Source: Bacteroidia bacterium (GTDB lineage: Bacteria > Bacteroidota > Bacteroidia > Bacteroidales > JAPLDU01). Taken from it: 48,395 nucleotides of DNA. Of the stretch, positions 25,901 through 34,125 are shown piece by piece; position 1 is the stretch's first letter; each line of letters begins with the position of its first letter. Below the pieces are notes generated by a model. It saw only the letters and a list, made by a program, of their open reading frames with translations, was not told the DNA's origin and searched no databases. The position numbers and the translations under genes are program-made. The stretch is from positions 1-48,395 of the forward strand of contig JAPLDU010000052.1 of the NCBI GenBank assembly GCA_026391255.1, read 5' to 3'.

Positions 25901-26076
25901 TTTGATTTAAGAATATAGATTAACGAATTATGATTTTAGATATAACTGATAATCTGAAATCTAAAATCGTTAACTTAGCGAAGCGATCTCACGAACACCT
26001 TTAAAATAAAATATGTAGTGAGTAATCCTTGTTCATAGATCAGTATCGTTGACTTTAAAGACAGACCCTAATAAAA
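25901..26076 (+). repeat. Dispersed repeat with ATTAACGATTTTAGAT arms, copy 2
   Basis: Partner of 7671-7815. GATTTTAGATATAACTGATA is answered by AATCTGAAATCTAAAATC followed by GTTAAC, so the core is palindromic. It ends with the shared GACTTTAAAGACA word. About 30 extra bases (AGCGAAGCGATCTCACGAAC) distinguish it from copy 1. It is followed by one TTTGAA arm at 26096-26131 with no obvious partner. Confidence 0.6.
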
Positions 26077-26158
26077 TTGAGGCCAGTTTGTACTGAGGAT
26101 TTGAAAATTTGAGGATTTGAAAATTTGAAAATACTGTTATCATTATTACTCATAACTA

Positions 26159-26390
26159 ATCATTACAGTCCGGTAAAACTTTTTATGAAATGTTTCAACC
26201 TATCATTATTAACGGGTATGATTAATATTTCGCCCACTACGGGGCTTAGTTTTCCCGGGTACAATATTTCTACCGATATTAAGTCACTACGTGACTATCC
26301 TGTAGGGATAATATATTGGTAGAAAATAAATTGATCCTGAAAATTAAGTTCCGTAGGAACGAAATATTTATTTTTGTCGGACAATAGTGA
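26159..26390 (+). repeat. Structured inverted-repeat element, family 1, copy B
   Basis: Homologous to 600-830 in the opposite orientation. Ends: TCATTACAGTCCGGTAAAA (26159-26177) and GTCGGACAATAGTGA (26376-26390), imperfect terminal inverted repeats. Hairpins: 26232-26245, 26283-26295, 26296-26310 and 26348-26360; closing stem TCTACC (26269-26274) with GGTAGA (26318-26323). The GCCC/GGGC stem of hairpin 1 replaces GTCC/GGAC of copy A, a compensatory change. Confidence 0.75.
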
Positions 26391-26489
26391 AAATTAATAA
26401 TTTATAACTCATAAAAGCCTGACAGTATACAGTCTAAATACCTTGTTGTTGAGCCTGATCAACCTAAATTGTACAAATTATTTTCTGAA

Positions 26490-27644
26490 ATGAATATCTA
26501 TCATCAGAAACAAAGATGGAAGTTCCTGCTGTTTATTATAGCGGTGATCATTGGTTTGTCGTCGCTCTGGTACACCAACGAACTGGTAAAAAAGTTGTCG
26601 GTGGAAGAACGAAATAAAGTTGCATTATGGGCAGAAGCTACTAAAGAACTGTCAAATAATAACCCTGATCAGGATATCACTTTAATATCGAAGATAATTA
26701 TTGATAATAGAACTGTACCTGTGATCTGGACAGACAGCCATGACAATATTTTAGGAAAAAAGAACCTGGATCCTGAAAAATCAAAAAACCAGCAATATCT
26801 GAAAGAACAGCTCATCATAATGAAATCAAAGCATGAGCCCATCCAGATAGGACTTATGAGCGGCGATAAAAATTATGTGTATTACAAGGATTCCATTTTG
26901 CTGAACCTGCTGTTTTATTATCCTTTTATTCAGCTAAGCGTAATCATTTTGTTCATCCTTGTGTCCTATTTTGCATTCAGCACTTCAAGAAAAGCCGAGC
27001 AGAACCAGGTTTGGCTGGGTATGTCAAAAGAAACTGCCCATCAGCTCGGAACACCCATTTCTTCATTAATGGCATGGCTGGAACTGATGAAACTGAAGGA
27101 AGAAAACAATGAATTGCTGAATGAGGTAAGTAAAGATGTTAAGCGCCTGGAAACCATTGCCGAACGTTTCTCTAAGGTAGGATCGGCCCCGGTTCTTACT
27201 CCGGAAAATATAGGATTAGTCCTGAATAATTCGGTTAATTACCTGAAAACAAGATCCTCCAACAAGATGCAGTACATTACCAATTTCAGTGAAGACCATG
27301 AATTATTTGTACCGCTTAACATAGCTCTTTTTGAATGGGTGATTGAAAATCTGTGCAAAAATTCCATGGATGCCATGGATGGTAACGGTCTGATCGAAAT
27401 CAGCCTTATTGATAATACTACTCATGTACACGTGGATATCAGAGATACCGGCAAAGGGTTGAGCAAATCAAAATTTAAAACCATTTTCCAACCAGGTTTT
27501 ACAACAAAGCAGCGTGGCTGGGGCCTGGGTCTGTCCCTTGCTCGCAGGATCATTGAAGACTATCATAAAGGTAAAATATTCGTGAAGTCTTCTGAAATCG
27601 GAACAGGTACAACATTCAGGATATCACTCAGAAAAGCGGTCTGA
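26490..27644 (+). CDS. Sensor histidine kinase
   Basis: A 384-residue membrane kinase from the ATG at 26490; a TTG at 26469 is a weaker alternative. The first helix (about 12-30) and second helix (about 142-162) flank an extracytoplasmic sensor region of about 110 residues. The phosphoacceptor motif is KETAHQLGTPISSL, a variant H-box common in Bacteroidota. The ATPase domain has the N-box NLCKNSMDAMDG, the G1 box DTGKGLS and the G2 box GWGLGLSLARRI. No response regulator is adjacent; its partner is unknown. Its leader contains family-1 element copy B about 100 nt upstream. Confidence 0.92.
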   Translation: MNIYHQKQRWKFLLFIIAVIIGLSSLWYTNELVKKLSVEERNKVALWAEATKELSNNNPDQDITLISKIIIDNRTVPVIWTDSHDNILGKKNLDPEKSKNQQYLKEQLIIMKSKHEPIQIGLMSGDKNYVYYKDSILLNLLFYYPFIQLSVIILFILVSYFAFSTSRKAEQNQVWLGMSKETAHQLGTPISSLMAWLELMKLKEENNELLNEVSKDVKRLETIAERFSKVGSAPVLTPENIGLVLNNSVNYLKTRSSNKMQYITNFSEDHELFVPLNIALFEWVIENLCKNSMDAMDGNGLIEISLIDNTTHVHVDIRDTGKGLSKSKFKTIFQPGFTTKQRGWGLGLSLARRIIEDYHKGKIFVKSSEIGTGTTFRISLRKAV

Positions 27645-27658
27645 GCAGGCACCAGGCA

Positions 27659-27768
27659 TCCGCCACGGCGGAAGTAAGGTTGAAGATAGTACGGAGTACG
27701 GAGTATGGAATATGGAGTATTATCACATTATCACATTACCACATTACCACATTATCACATTAAAAAGT
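27659..27768. repeat. Micro-palindrome and word arrays
   Basis: TCCGCCACGGCGGA (27659-27672) is followed by AGTACGGAGTACGGAGTATGG words (27688-27716) and ATTATCACATTACCAC words (27717-27762). No gene. The GGAGTA and CACATTA arrays abut directly. Confidence 0.8.
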
Positions 27769-27791
27769 GTATGCCATGTTAGACGGTTCAT

Positions 27792-28661
27792 TCAGAATTC
27801 AATCCTTATTCCGGTAGTAAAAGCAATATTATTGAAAGGAAAAGTAATCTTCAATGCTTTGGTAGGAAGGTTTGGATCCTGTACAGTACCTGAGTTATTC
27901 TGGTCGCAGTATTCAAATTCCTTTTCGCTCACGGTCATATTGCCTAAATTATTATTACCTGACAGGATAAATCTTGTATATTCCGATTTCACCGGAGTAT
28001 ATGTTATACCAGAATATAATATTTCAACAAAAACTAAGCTGTGCTTATCGAATTTATATTCAATCCCCGGAGCAAACTGAAATCCGAAAACAGCTTCTGA
28101 TTTGTACGTTAAAGTAGTTTGCATGGAAGAATAAGGATAATAGCCTGATAATGTTGTGAGGCAGGAATTATCGGATTTTCTTGTCATCGTACAATAAGCC
28201 ACAGTTACGCCACATTTGAGATAAGGATAGAATTTACTGACAGGGTAACGAACAATGATCTGTGGCCTTAACATATATAGATCACCACTGTATAAATCAC
28301 AATATTTATAATCGACATACGACTGTTGATCAGGGATGTAATAATAATCCACATATTTTACAGGGAAACTTTTACTATGGTACCATGATCCCTCAATTTC
28401 AAGTAATATGTTCAAAACAGGGTGAAATGCATATGCTGCTCCAAGGTATAAGCCGTCGCCCAATGTTAAATTACTGTTTTTGGTATTTGAGGTAGTCACC
28501 GTAGAATCATGGTAAACGATATTAGAATCCGACCTTGCATAAGCGTTTAGCTTTTGTACACCATAAGTCTTTCCTCCAAAAATCCGGATTGAATTTTTCT
28601 GGCAATAAACAGGATTAAACAGGATTACCGAAAAAGCCAGCAGTACTAATAACTTTTTCAT
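27792..28661 (-). CDS. Predicted outer-membrane beta-barrel protein
   Basis: A 289-residue protein with an N-terminal signal peptide (MKKLLVLLAFSVILFNPVYC, cleavage before QKNS). Alternating hydrophobic/polar strands rich in Tyr and aromatics follow, and it ends in GIRIEF with a C-terminal Phe, as in outer-membrane barrels. The LGDGLYLGAAYAFHPVLNI segment and size fit an eight-stranded OmpA-like or porin-family barrel. Function is unknown. It may be co-transcribed with nothing: the upstream gap holds repeats. Confidence 0.7.
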   Translation of the reverse strand: MKKLLVLLAFSVILFNPVYCQKNSIRIFGGKTYGVQKLNAYARSDSNIVYHDSTVTTSNTKNSNLTLGDGLYLGAAYAFHPVLNILLEIEGSWYHSKSFPVKYVDYYYIPDQQSYVDYKYCDLYSGDLYMLRPQIIVRYPVSKFYPYLKCGVTVAYCTMTRKSDNSCLTTLSGYYPYSSMQTTLTYKSEAVFGFQFAPGIEYKFDKHSLVFVEILYSGITYTPVKSEYTRFILSGNNNLGNMTVSEKEFEYCDQNNSGTVQDPNLPTKALKITFPFNNIAFTTGIRIEF

Positions 28662-28722
28662 GCCAATAATATTTAAATAAAAACTGTTGATTTGAAACAG
28701 AATATCGTATAACCTTATATCG

Positions 28723-28850
28723 AATAATCGAACAATAGAACAATCGATTAATTGAACAATCGAACAATTATCACATTATCACATTGCCACATTATTACAT
28801 TGCCACATTTTCAAATCTTCAAATCTTCAAATCTTCAAATCTTCAAATCT
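28723..28850. repeat. Three abutting word arrays
   Basis: GAATAATCGAACAAT words (28723-28769), then TTATCACATTATCACATTGC words (28767-28808), then about five TCTTCAAA units (28808-28850). The last array runs into the 3' end of the purine nucleoside phosphorylase gene and supplies its ATT-TGA ending on the minus strand. Confidence 0.85.
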
Positions 28851-29655
28851 TTTCCAGTAACTCCTTAATGATCAGAGTCATTTTGGGTTCGATGGTTTTT
28901 GCCACATCCAGTACTTCTTCGTGAGTAATTTTAACAATCTTTTTATCGACTCCCAGGTCAGTAATGACCGACATGGCAAAACACCGAAGGTTCATGTGCC
29001 TGGCTGCTATTACTTCCGGAACAGTTGACATACCAACGGCATCGGCGCCGATAACCCGCAGGTAATGGTATTCAGACGGTGTTTCAAAAGAAGGACCGCT
29101 AACCCCCGCATATACCCCTTTCTGAACCCTGATATTATGAAGCCGGGCAATGTCAAAGGCTTTTGCCACAAGCTCCCGGTCGTAGGCAATACTCATATCA
29201 GGAAAACGGGGGCCCAGTTCGTCAATGTTCCGTCCCATCAAAGGGTGGCTGGGAAACAGATTGATATGATCATTCAGTATCATGATATCACCTACCTCAT
29301 AATCAGGATTAACACCCCCGCTTGCATTTGAAAGTATGAGTAAATCTATACCCAGCATTTTCATCACACGAACCGGGAAAACAACTTCTTCCATTGACCA
29401 GCCTTCGTAATAATGAAACCTTCCCTGCATGGCTATAATGTTTTTCCCACTCAGTGATCCGAATATCAGCTTGCCTGCATGCCCCTGGACTGTTGAAACC
29501 GGGAATCCCGGTATATCACGGTAATCAAGGCTGTGTCTGATGGAGATTTCATTTACCAGACCTCCGAGACCTGTTCCCAGTATGATTCCCGCAAAAGGTT
29601 TCTCACCTGTTTTTTTTGTGATATAAAGTGCGGTGTCTTTTATTTTTTTTAACAT
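28843..29655 (-). CDS. Purine nucleoside phosphorylase
   Basis: A 270-residue trimeric-type PNP that phosphorolyses guanosine and inosine to base plus ribose 1-phosphate (salvage). Phosphate loop GTGLGG near 28, GRFHYYEG, NASGGVNPDYEVGDIMIL and VSGPSFETPSEYHYLR with the downstream VGMSTVPEV are family signatures. The ATG at 29655 (MLKKIKDTALYI) is chosen over a hydrophobic upstream extension. It overlaps the end of lpxK by 53 nt, so it is probably translated by coupling. The last two codons lie in the TCTTCAAA repeat array. Confidence 0.93.
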   Translation of the reverse strand: MLKKIKDTALYITKKTGEKPFAGIILGTGLGGLVNEISIRHSLDYRDIPGFPVSTVQGHAGKLIFGSLSGKNIIAMQGRFHYYEGWSMEEVVFPVRVMKMLGIDLLILSNASGGVNPDYEVGDIMILNDHINLFPSHPLMGRNIDELGPRFPDMSIAYDRELVAKAFDIARLHNIRVQKGVYAGVSGPSFETPSEYHYLRVIGADAVGMSTVPEVIAARHMNLRCFAMSVITDLGVDKKIVKITHEEVLDVAKTIEPKMTLIIKELLEKI

Positions 29656-30721
29656 AGTCAATAATCTGGTTATCAAAATTGTTTTGTTCGTCATGCAAAA
29701 AATAAATGCTGACAGGGATGTAAAAAACAGGAAGTAGTTCAATAATTTCCTTATATTTCAAATCCCTGAACCTCATTGCATCTTTCTCTGTGGTAAGGAT
29801 GATCTTTTTACCGAGTGTCAGAGATTCGAATTTTGAAGCGATGGAAGTAAGTTCTGATTTCGTATAAGCATGATGATCAGGGAATAGCATGTGTGTTATA
29901 TTTTTGCAATACCTGCCAAGGAATTCAGTGAGCGGAGCAGGCCTCGCAATTCCCGTAACCAGCAGGACAGAACAATTGCCTGTCTTTAAATCTTCAAAAA
30001 CAGGCGGTGTAAACCCATTTTCAAAAACCGGTAATGGCTGTGAATATCGCAGGCTGGTAAAATACAAAGTCTGGTAGGGATAAGGCCGTACGTTCTTAAT
30101 AAGAATTCTTTTTTCAATGGGCTTAATTTCCTCAGGTGATTTAGTGATGATGATGATATTTGCCCTTCGTTTTTCACTGCTGCTCTCCCGCAAACGCCCG
30201 AAAGGCAGCATATAATCGGAATACAAAGGATAATGATAATCAATCAGTAATATCGATATACCAGGCTTTACATAGCGGTGCTGGTAGGCATCGTCTAATA
30301 ATATCACATCCAGGCTGTCGTTCATGTCCAGTAACGTGTTGATTCCCCTTACCCTGTTCCCGTCGACGGCCAGATCAATGTCAGGAAATTTCTGCCTGAT
30401 CTGGCGCGGTTCATCACCAATATCAGATACTGTTGATTCAGACGTGGCCGACACAAATCCCCTTGTTAACCTTTTATAACCCCTGCTTAATACTCCAAGC
30501 TTGAAATCTTTTTTAAGTAAAGAAGTAATATACTCAACATGAGGCGTTTTACCTGTACCACCAACATGAATATTGCCAATGGAAATCACCGGAATATCAA
30601 ATTCCTCGGAACGTAAAATGTTGTAATCAAACAGACGGTTACGGATGTAGATGAAAAGACTGTAAATAAGTGATAAGGGTAAGAGAACCAGATTGTAAAA
30701 TATGTTCCTTTTATTATTCAC
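29603..30721 (-). CDS. lpxK: Tetraacyldisaccharide 4'-kinase
   Basis: A 372-residue inner-membrane-associated LpxK that phosphorylates the lipid A precursor at the 4' position. One N-terminal hydrophobic helix (about 10-28), then the P-loop GNIHVGGTGKTPHVEY, GVLSRGYKR, the DDAYQHR motif and a LTTEKDAMRF segment. The start codon is GTG at 30721; the N-terminus VNNKRNIFYNLVLLPLSLIY is typical. Its 3' end overlaps the PNP gene, a pairing I also recall from other Bacteroidota. Confidence 0.93.
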   Translation of the reverse strand: MNNKRNIFYNLVLLPLSLIYSLFIYIRNRLFDYNILRSEEFDIPVISIGNIHVGGTGKTPHVEYITSLLKKDFKLGVLSRGYKRLTRGFVSATSESTVSDIGDEPRQIRQKFPDIDLAVDGNRVRGINTLLDMNDSLDVILLDDAYQHRYVKPGISILLIDYHYPLYSDYMLPFGRLRESSSEKRRANIIIITKSPEEIKPIEKRILIKNVRPYPYQTLYFTSLRYSQPLPVFENGFTPPVFEDLKTGNCSVLLVTGIARPAPLTEFLGRYCKNITHMLFPDHHAYTKSELTSIASKFESLTLGKKIILTTEKDAMRFRDLKYKEIIELLPVFYIPVSIYFLHDEQNNFDNQIIDYVKKNKRHRTLYHKKNR

Positions 30722-30876
30722 CGGAATTACATTATTTAATCTGTCAAATTTGGTATTTTTTATTCATTTGAAAAACAAAAAGATGTAAAATTTTACAATT
30801 AGGCAAAAGGATGTAGACTATTAGCGTTTTAGTTTTCTTCCTTTAGCCTTTAAGCCTACAGTCTAAAAGCCTTGTA

Positions 30877-31093
30877 CCTAACCTGGCCGAGCCGGAACCA
30901 GAAAAAAACACAAATCTCAAAATACAAATAACAAATAAATTTCAATCAACAAAATGACAAATTCAAAGTAGTTTGTTTCGTATTTGAAATTTTGATATTG
31001 TTAATTATTTGTTTTTTGTGATTTGTTTTTTGGATTTTTTTGCCAAAACTTTTCAAGGTTCCAGAAATAAGGTACAAATGCCTTATGCCTTAT
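30877..31093 (+). repeat. About 220-bp dispersed repeat, copy 2
   Basis: Direct repeat of 10615-10833, starting CCTAACCTGGCCGAGCC and sharing ATTTGTTTTTTGTGATTTG and AAATAAGGTACAAATGCC. It is preceded by TTAGCCTTTAAGCCTACAGT words. It is non-coding and lies between lpxK and the TPR protein gene on opposite strands. Confidence 0.8.
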
Positions 31094-31141
31094 GAACAAA
31101 TTCCTACGGAAAATATTTAAAGCCGTGTGGCGTTTTTGAAG

Positions 31142-31149
31142 TAGTTTTG
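31142..31149 (+). promoter_or_regulatory. -7 element before the TPR protein gene
   Basis: TAGTTTTG matches TAnnTTTG. No convincing TTTG lies 19-21 nt upstream. The predicted start of transcription is about 20 nt before the ATG at 31178. Confidence 0.45.
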
Positions 31150-31177
31150 TTCCCTGTTAATTCATGAAGTGATCCTG

Positions 31178-32995
31178 ATGAAAAAATACCTGACTTTTCT
31201 GCTATTCCTTATCATCCCGGTGATTACCTGGTCGCAGATAACCACTACCGATACCAAGCTGGCTTTTGAATACTACCGTAACAAAGAGTACGCAAAAGCT
31301 ATCATTATTTACAAGAACTTGTTTGAAAGCTCCGGTTCACGGTCCTACCTGACATATTACCTGAGTTGCCTGATGGAACTTCAGGAATTTGACAATGCTG
31401 AAAAACTGGTAAGGCAGCAAATCAAAAAAAATCCAAACGAGCTTGGTTACCTCGTTGACCTCGGGTATATTTTAAAACGTAGAGGTAAGGAAAAAGAAGG
31501 CCGCGAAAGTTATGACAAGGCAGTGGAGCTGTTGACAGCCGATGATGGGCAGGTTCAGCGATTAGCCATGGCTTTCAGGGAAAAATTCGAAAATGACTAT
31601 GCCGAAAGAACTTACATCAAAGGCAGGGAAATGCTCAGGAACAAAAGTCTTTACCGTAACGATCTTGCCAATGTTTATCTTCTCGAGCGTAATTATGAAG
31701 ATATGATTGACGAATATCTGAATATGCTTGATGATAATCAGTTAGATATTTCAAATGTTGAAATGCGCCTGCAATCAGCCATGTTTATGGATTTTGATAA
31801 CAATATGAATTCTTTAATCAAAACGGGTATTCTGAAAAGAATACAGCAACATCCCGAATCTACTGCATATTATGAATTACTGATTTGGTTATATGTGCAG
31901 GATAAAGATTTCAATAAAGCTTATATACAGGCAAAGGCGCTGGATAAAAGGGCCAGCGGACAGGGTGACAGGATCATATCCCTGGCCAGGCTGGCAGCAG
32001 TAAATGATAATTATGCCGAAGCTGTTGGTATGTATCTTTATGTGATCGGAAAAGGGCCGGCGACATCTAATTATTTTACCGCACAACGGGAGTTACTGGG
32101 TGTGAAATTAGTTCATTTTACCATGGAAAGTGACGTTAATAAAGATAGTTTACGAATGCTCGAAAATGAATATAAACGGGCTCTTAATGAATTTGGTAAG
32201 ACAGCCAAGACCATTTCGATGATAAAAGAGCTGGCACAAATTGATGCTTTTTACCTGAATAAAACCGATGATGCTTTGAATATGCTCGAAATTGCAGTGA
32301 AAATGCAGGGAGCCAGCCAACAATTGATCTCAGACTGTAAGCTTGAAATGGCTGACATTGATCTGCTTTCGGGTAATATTTGGGAAGCAGCATTAATATA
32401 CGGACAGGTGGAGAAATCTAACGAAAACAATCCTACCGGCTACGAGGCAAAGTTCCGCAAAGCACGGCTTGCTTATTATTCCGGAGATTTTAAATGGGCA
32501 CAGGCTCAGCTTGATGTTCTGAAAGCAAGTACCTCCAAGCTTATTGCAAACGACGCATGTGAATTATCCCTTCTGATCAGCGATAATACTGAGATGGATA
32601 CCATTGAGGATGCAATGCGCATGTATGCCCGTGCCGACCTGCTCAGTTACCAGCAACAGGATTCATTGGCCATCGTCACACTCGATTCTTTGATTCATTT
32701 ATTCCCCGCACATTCACTCATTGATGAGACTTACTACAAAAAAGCCGGTATCCTTTTTAAAATGGGCAAATACAAAGAAGCCGCGGACAGCTACCAGATT
32801 GTCGTAGATAAATATGGCACTGATATCCTTGGTGATGATGCCCTTTATAAACTCGCCTGCCTTTATGAAGATCAGCTTAATGATATTCCCAAAGCCATGG
32901 AACTTTACAAAAAGTTCCTGACCGATTATCCCGGAAGTATTTATGTTGTGGAAGTAAGAAAAATATACAGGAAACTGAGAGGCGATGAAATATGA
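31178..32995 (+). CDS. Secreted tetratricopeptide-repeat protein
   Basis: A 605-residue protein with a signal peptide (MKKYLTFLLFLIIPVITWSQ, cleavage before ITTT). It consists of TPR-like helical repeats throughout: the first at about 22-60 (AFEYYRNKEYAKAIIIYKNL), the last at about 525-600 (YYKKAGILFKMGKYKEAADS and ALYKLACLYEDQLNDIPKAM). Likely periplasmic or outer-membrane associated, acting as a scaffold; partners are unknown. The C-terminal YbgF-like repeats suggest envelope maintenance, but this is a guess. ruvC follows 22 nt later, so the two may be co-transcribed. Confidence 0.85.
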   Translation: MKKYLTFLLFLIIPVITWSQITTTDTKLAFEYYRNKEYAKAIIIYKNLFESSGSRSYLTYYLSCLMELQEFDNAEKLVRQQIKKNPNELGYLVDLGYILKRRGKEKEGRESYDKAVELLTADDGQVQRLAMAFREKFENDYAERTYIKGREMLRNKSLYRNDLANVYLLERNYEDMIDEYLNMLDDNQLDISNVEMRLQSAMFMDFDNNMNSLIKTGILKRIQQHPESTAYYELLIWLYVQDKDFNKAYIQAKALDKRASGQGDRIISLARLAAVNDNYAEAVGMYLYVIGKGPATSNYFTAQRELLGVKLVHFTMESDVNKDSLRMLENEYKRALNEFGKTAKTISMIKELAQIDAFYLNKTDDALNMLEIAVKMQGASQQLISDCKLEMADIDLLSGNIWEAALIYGQVEKSNENNPTGYEAKFRKARLAYYSGDFKWAQAQLDVLKASTSKLIANDACELSLLISDNTEMDTIEDAMRMYARADLLSYQQQDSLAIVTLDSLIHLFPAHSLIDETYYKKAGILFKMGKYKEAADSYQIVVDKYGTDILGDDALYKLACLYEDQLNDIPKAMELYKKFLTDYPGSIYVVEVRKIYRKLRGDEI

Positions 32996-33017
32996 GAAGA
33001 TTTACTCATTTTGACCA

Positions 33018-33602
33018 ATGCCACAGGAAAGGATAATTTTAGGCATTGACCCCGGAACTACCATCATGGGATATGGTGTGATCAGGGTGAATGGGAATAA
33101 TCCGGAATTGGTGGCTCTTGGACTGCTCGAATTGCAGAAGTTTGACGATCATCATGCCCGTCTTAAGAAAATTCTTGACCGTACCCTTGGATTGATTGAT
33201 GAGTATCATCCGGTTGAAATGGCTATTGAAGCTCCTTTTTATGAGAAAAATATTCAGTCGATGCTCAAACTTGGAAGAGCCCAGGGAGTAGCCATTGCAG
33301 CCGCACTCAGCCGTGATCTGCCTGTGTTTGAATATGCACCCCGTAAAATCAAGCAGTCAATCGTCGGGAATGGCAATGCTTCCAAGGAACAGGTAGCCGC
33401 CATGCTGATGAAAATCCTGAAATTCGACGAGCTTCCGAAAAAGCTCGATGCAACGGATGGATTAGCTGCTGCAGTGTGTCATTTTTACCAGAAAAAAATC
33501 GATATCACCGGCCCATCCGTCAAAAGCTGGAAAGAATTCATGAGCAAAAACCCTAAAAAAGTCATTGCATTTCAGCCGCCAGGGAAAAAATCCGGAAAGT
33601 AA
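33018..33602 (+). CDS. ruvC: Holliday junction resolvase RuvC
   Basis: A 194-residue endonuclease that cuts Holliday junctions with RuvAB. Acidic active-site residues are D11 (LGIDPGTT), E71 ([11 protein letters not shown]) and D144/D147 in [11 protein letters not shown]. The [15 protein letters not shown] and [18 protein letters not shown] segments are family hallmarks. A Lys-rich C-terminal extension of about 25 residues follows the usual end. Confidence 0.95.
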   Translation: MPQERIILGIDPGTTIMGYGVIRVNGNNPELVALGLLELQKFDDHHARLKKILDRTLGLIDEYHPVEMAIEAPFYEKNIQSMLKLGRAQGVAIAAALSRDLPVFEYAPRKIKQSIVGNGNASKEQVAAMLMKILKFDELPKKLDATDGLAAAVCHFYQKKIDITGPSVKSWKEFMSKNPKKVIAFQPPGKKSGK

Positions 33603-33650
33603 TTTTTCTTATCTGATGCAACAACACCTGATTTTTAATAAAATATATAT

Positions 33651-34060
33651 TAAACGCTAAAGACGCAACAGTCGCAAAAGTAACTTATTTAATAAACTCA
33701 CATACAATATTATGAATCAGCATTAATGTTAATTATCTAATTAATTATCCTTAGGCGCTTAAGATAGCAAACTAACCAACATGTTGTCGCTATTCTTATT
33801 CCCGTGAAACGGATTTAATCCGCCTCAGGCAGATCAAATTTGCACATTTTCAAATTTTCAAATTAATTTAGCGCCTATTGCGTCTCTTGCTTTAATATTT
33901 GTTGAAAAAATGTTTTAGATTATTCAGGTTGACAAATTCAAAACAAACTCTGACATGGAGATATTTTATTACACCGAAATTTATTTATTACATAAACATT
34001 GTTTAATCCACTAAATATCATTTGATTATATTCGTAAATCGTAATTCGTAATTCTAAAAT
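33651..34060. repeat. Mosaic intergenic repeat region with 95-bp repeat copy 3
   Basis: Words CGCTAAAGACGCAACAGTCGC (33655-33675) and, inverted, TAGCGCCTATTGCGTCTCTT (33870-33889) suggest an element with degraded ends. Within it lie a micro-palindrome TCCGCCTCAGGCAGA (33819-33833) and a short TTTTCAAATTTTCAAATT arm (33847-33866). Copy 3 of the 95-bp repeat follows at 33973-34060, lacking the palindrome of copy 1. No gene in 33603-34125. Confidence 0.7.
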
Positions 34061-34125
34061 AAAATAAGTTTGAAAAATAAATTCCCGGATTTTCAAATAT
34101 TTACATTTTACCACCAGCATAAATC

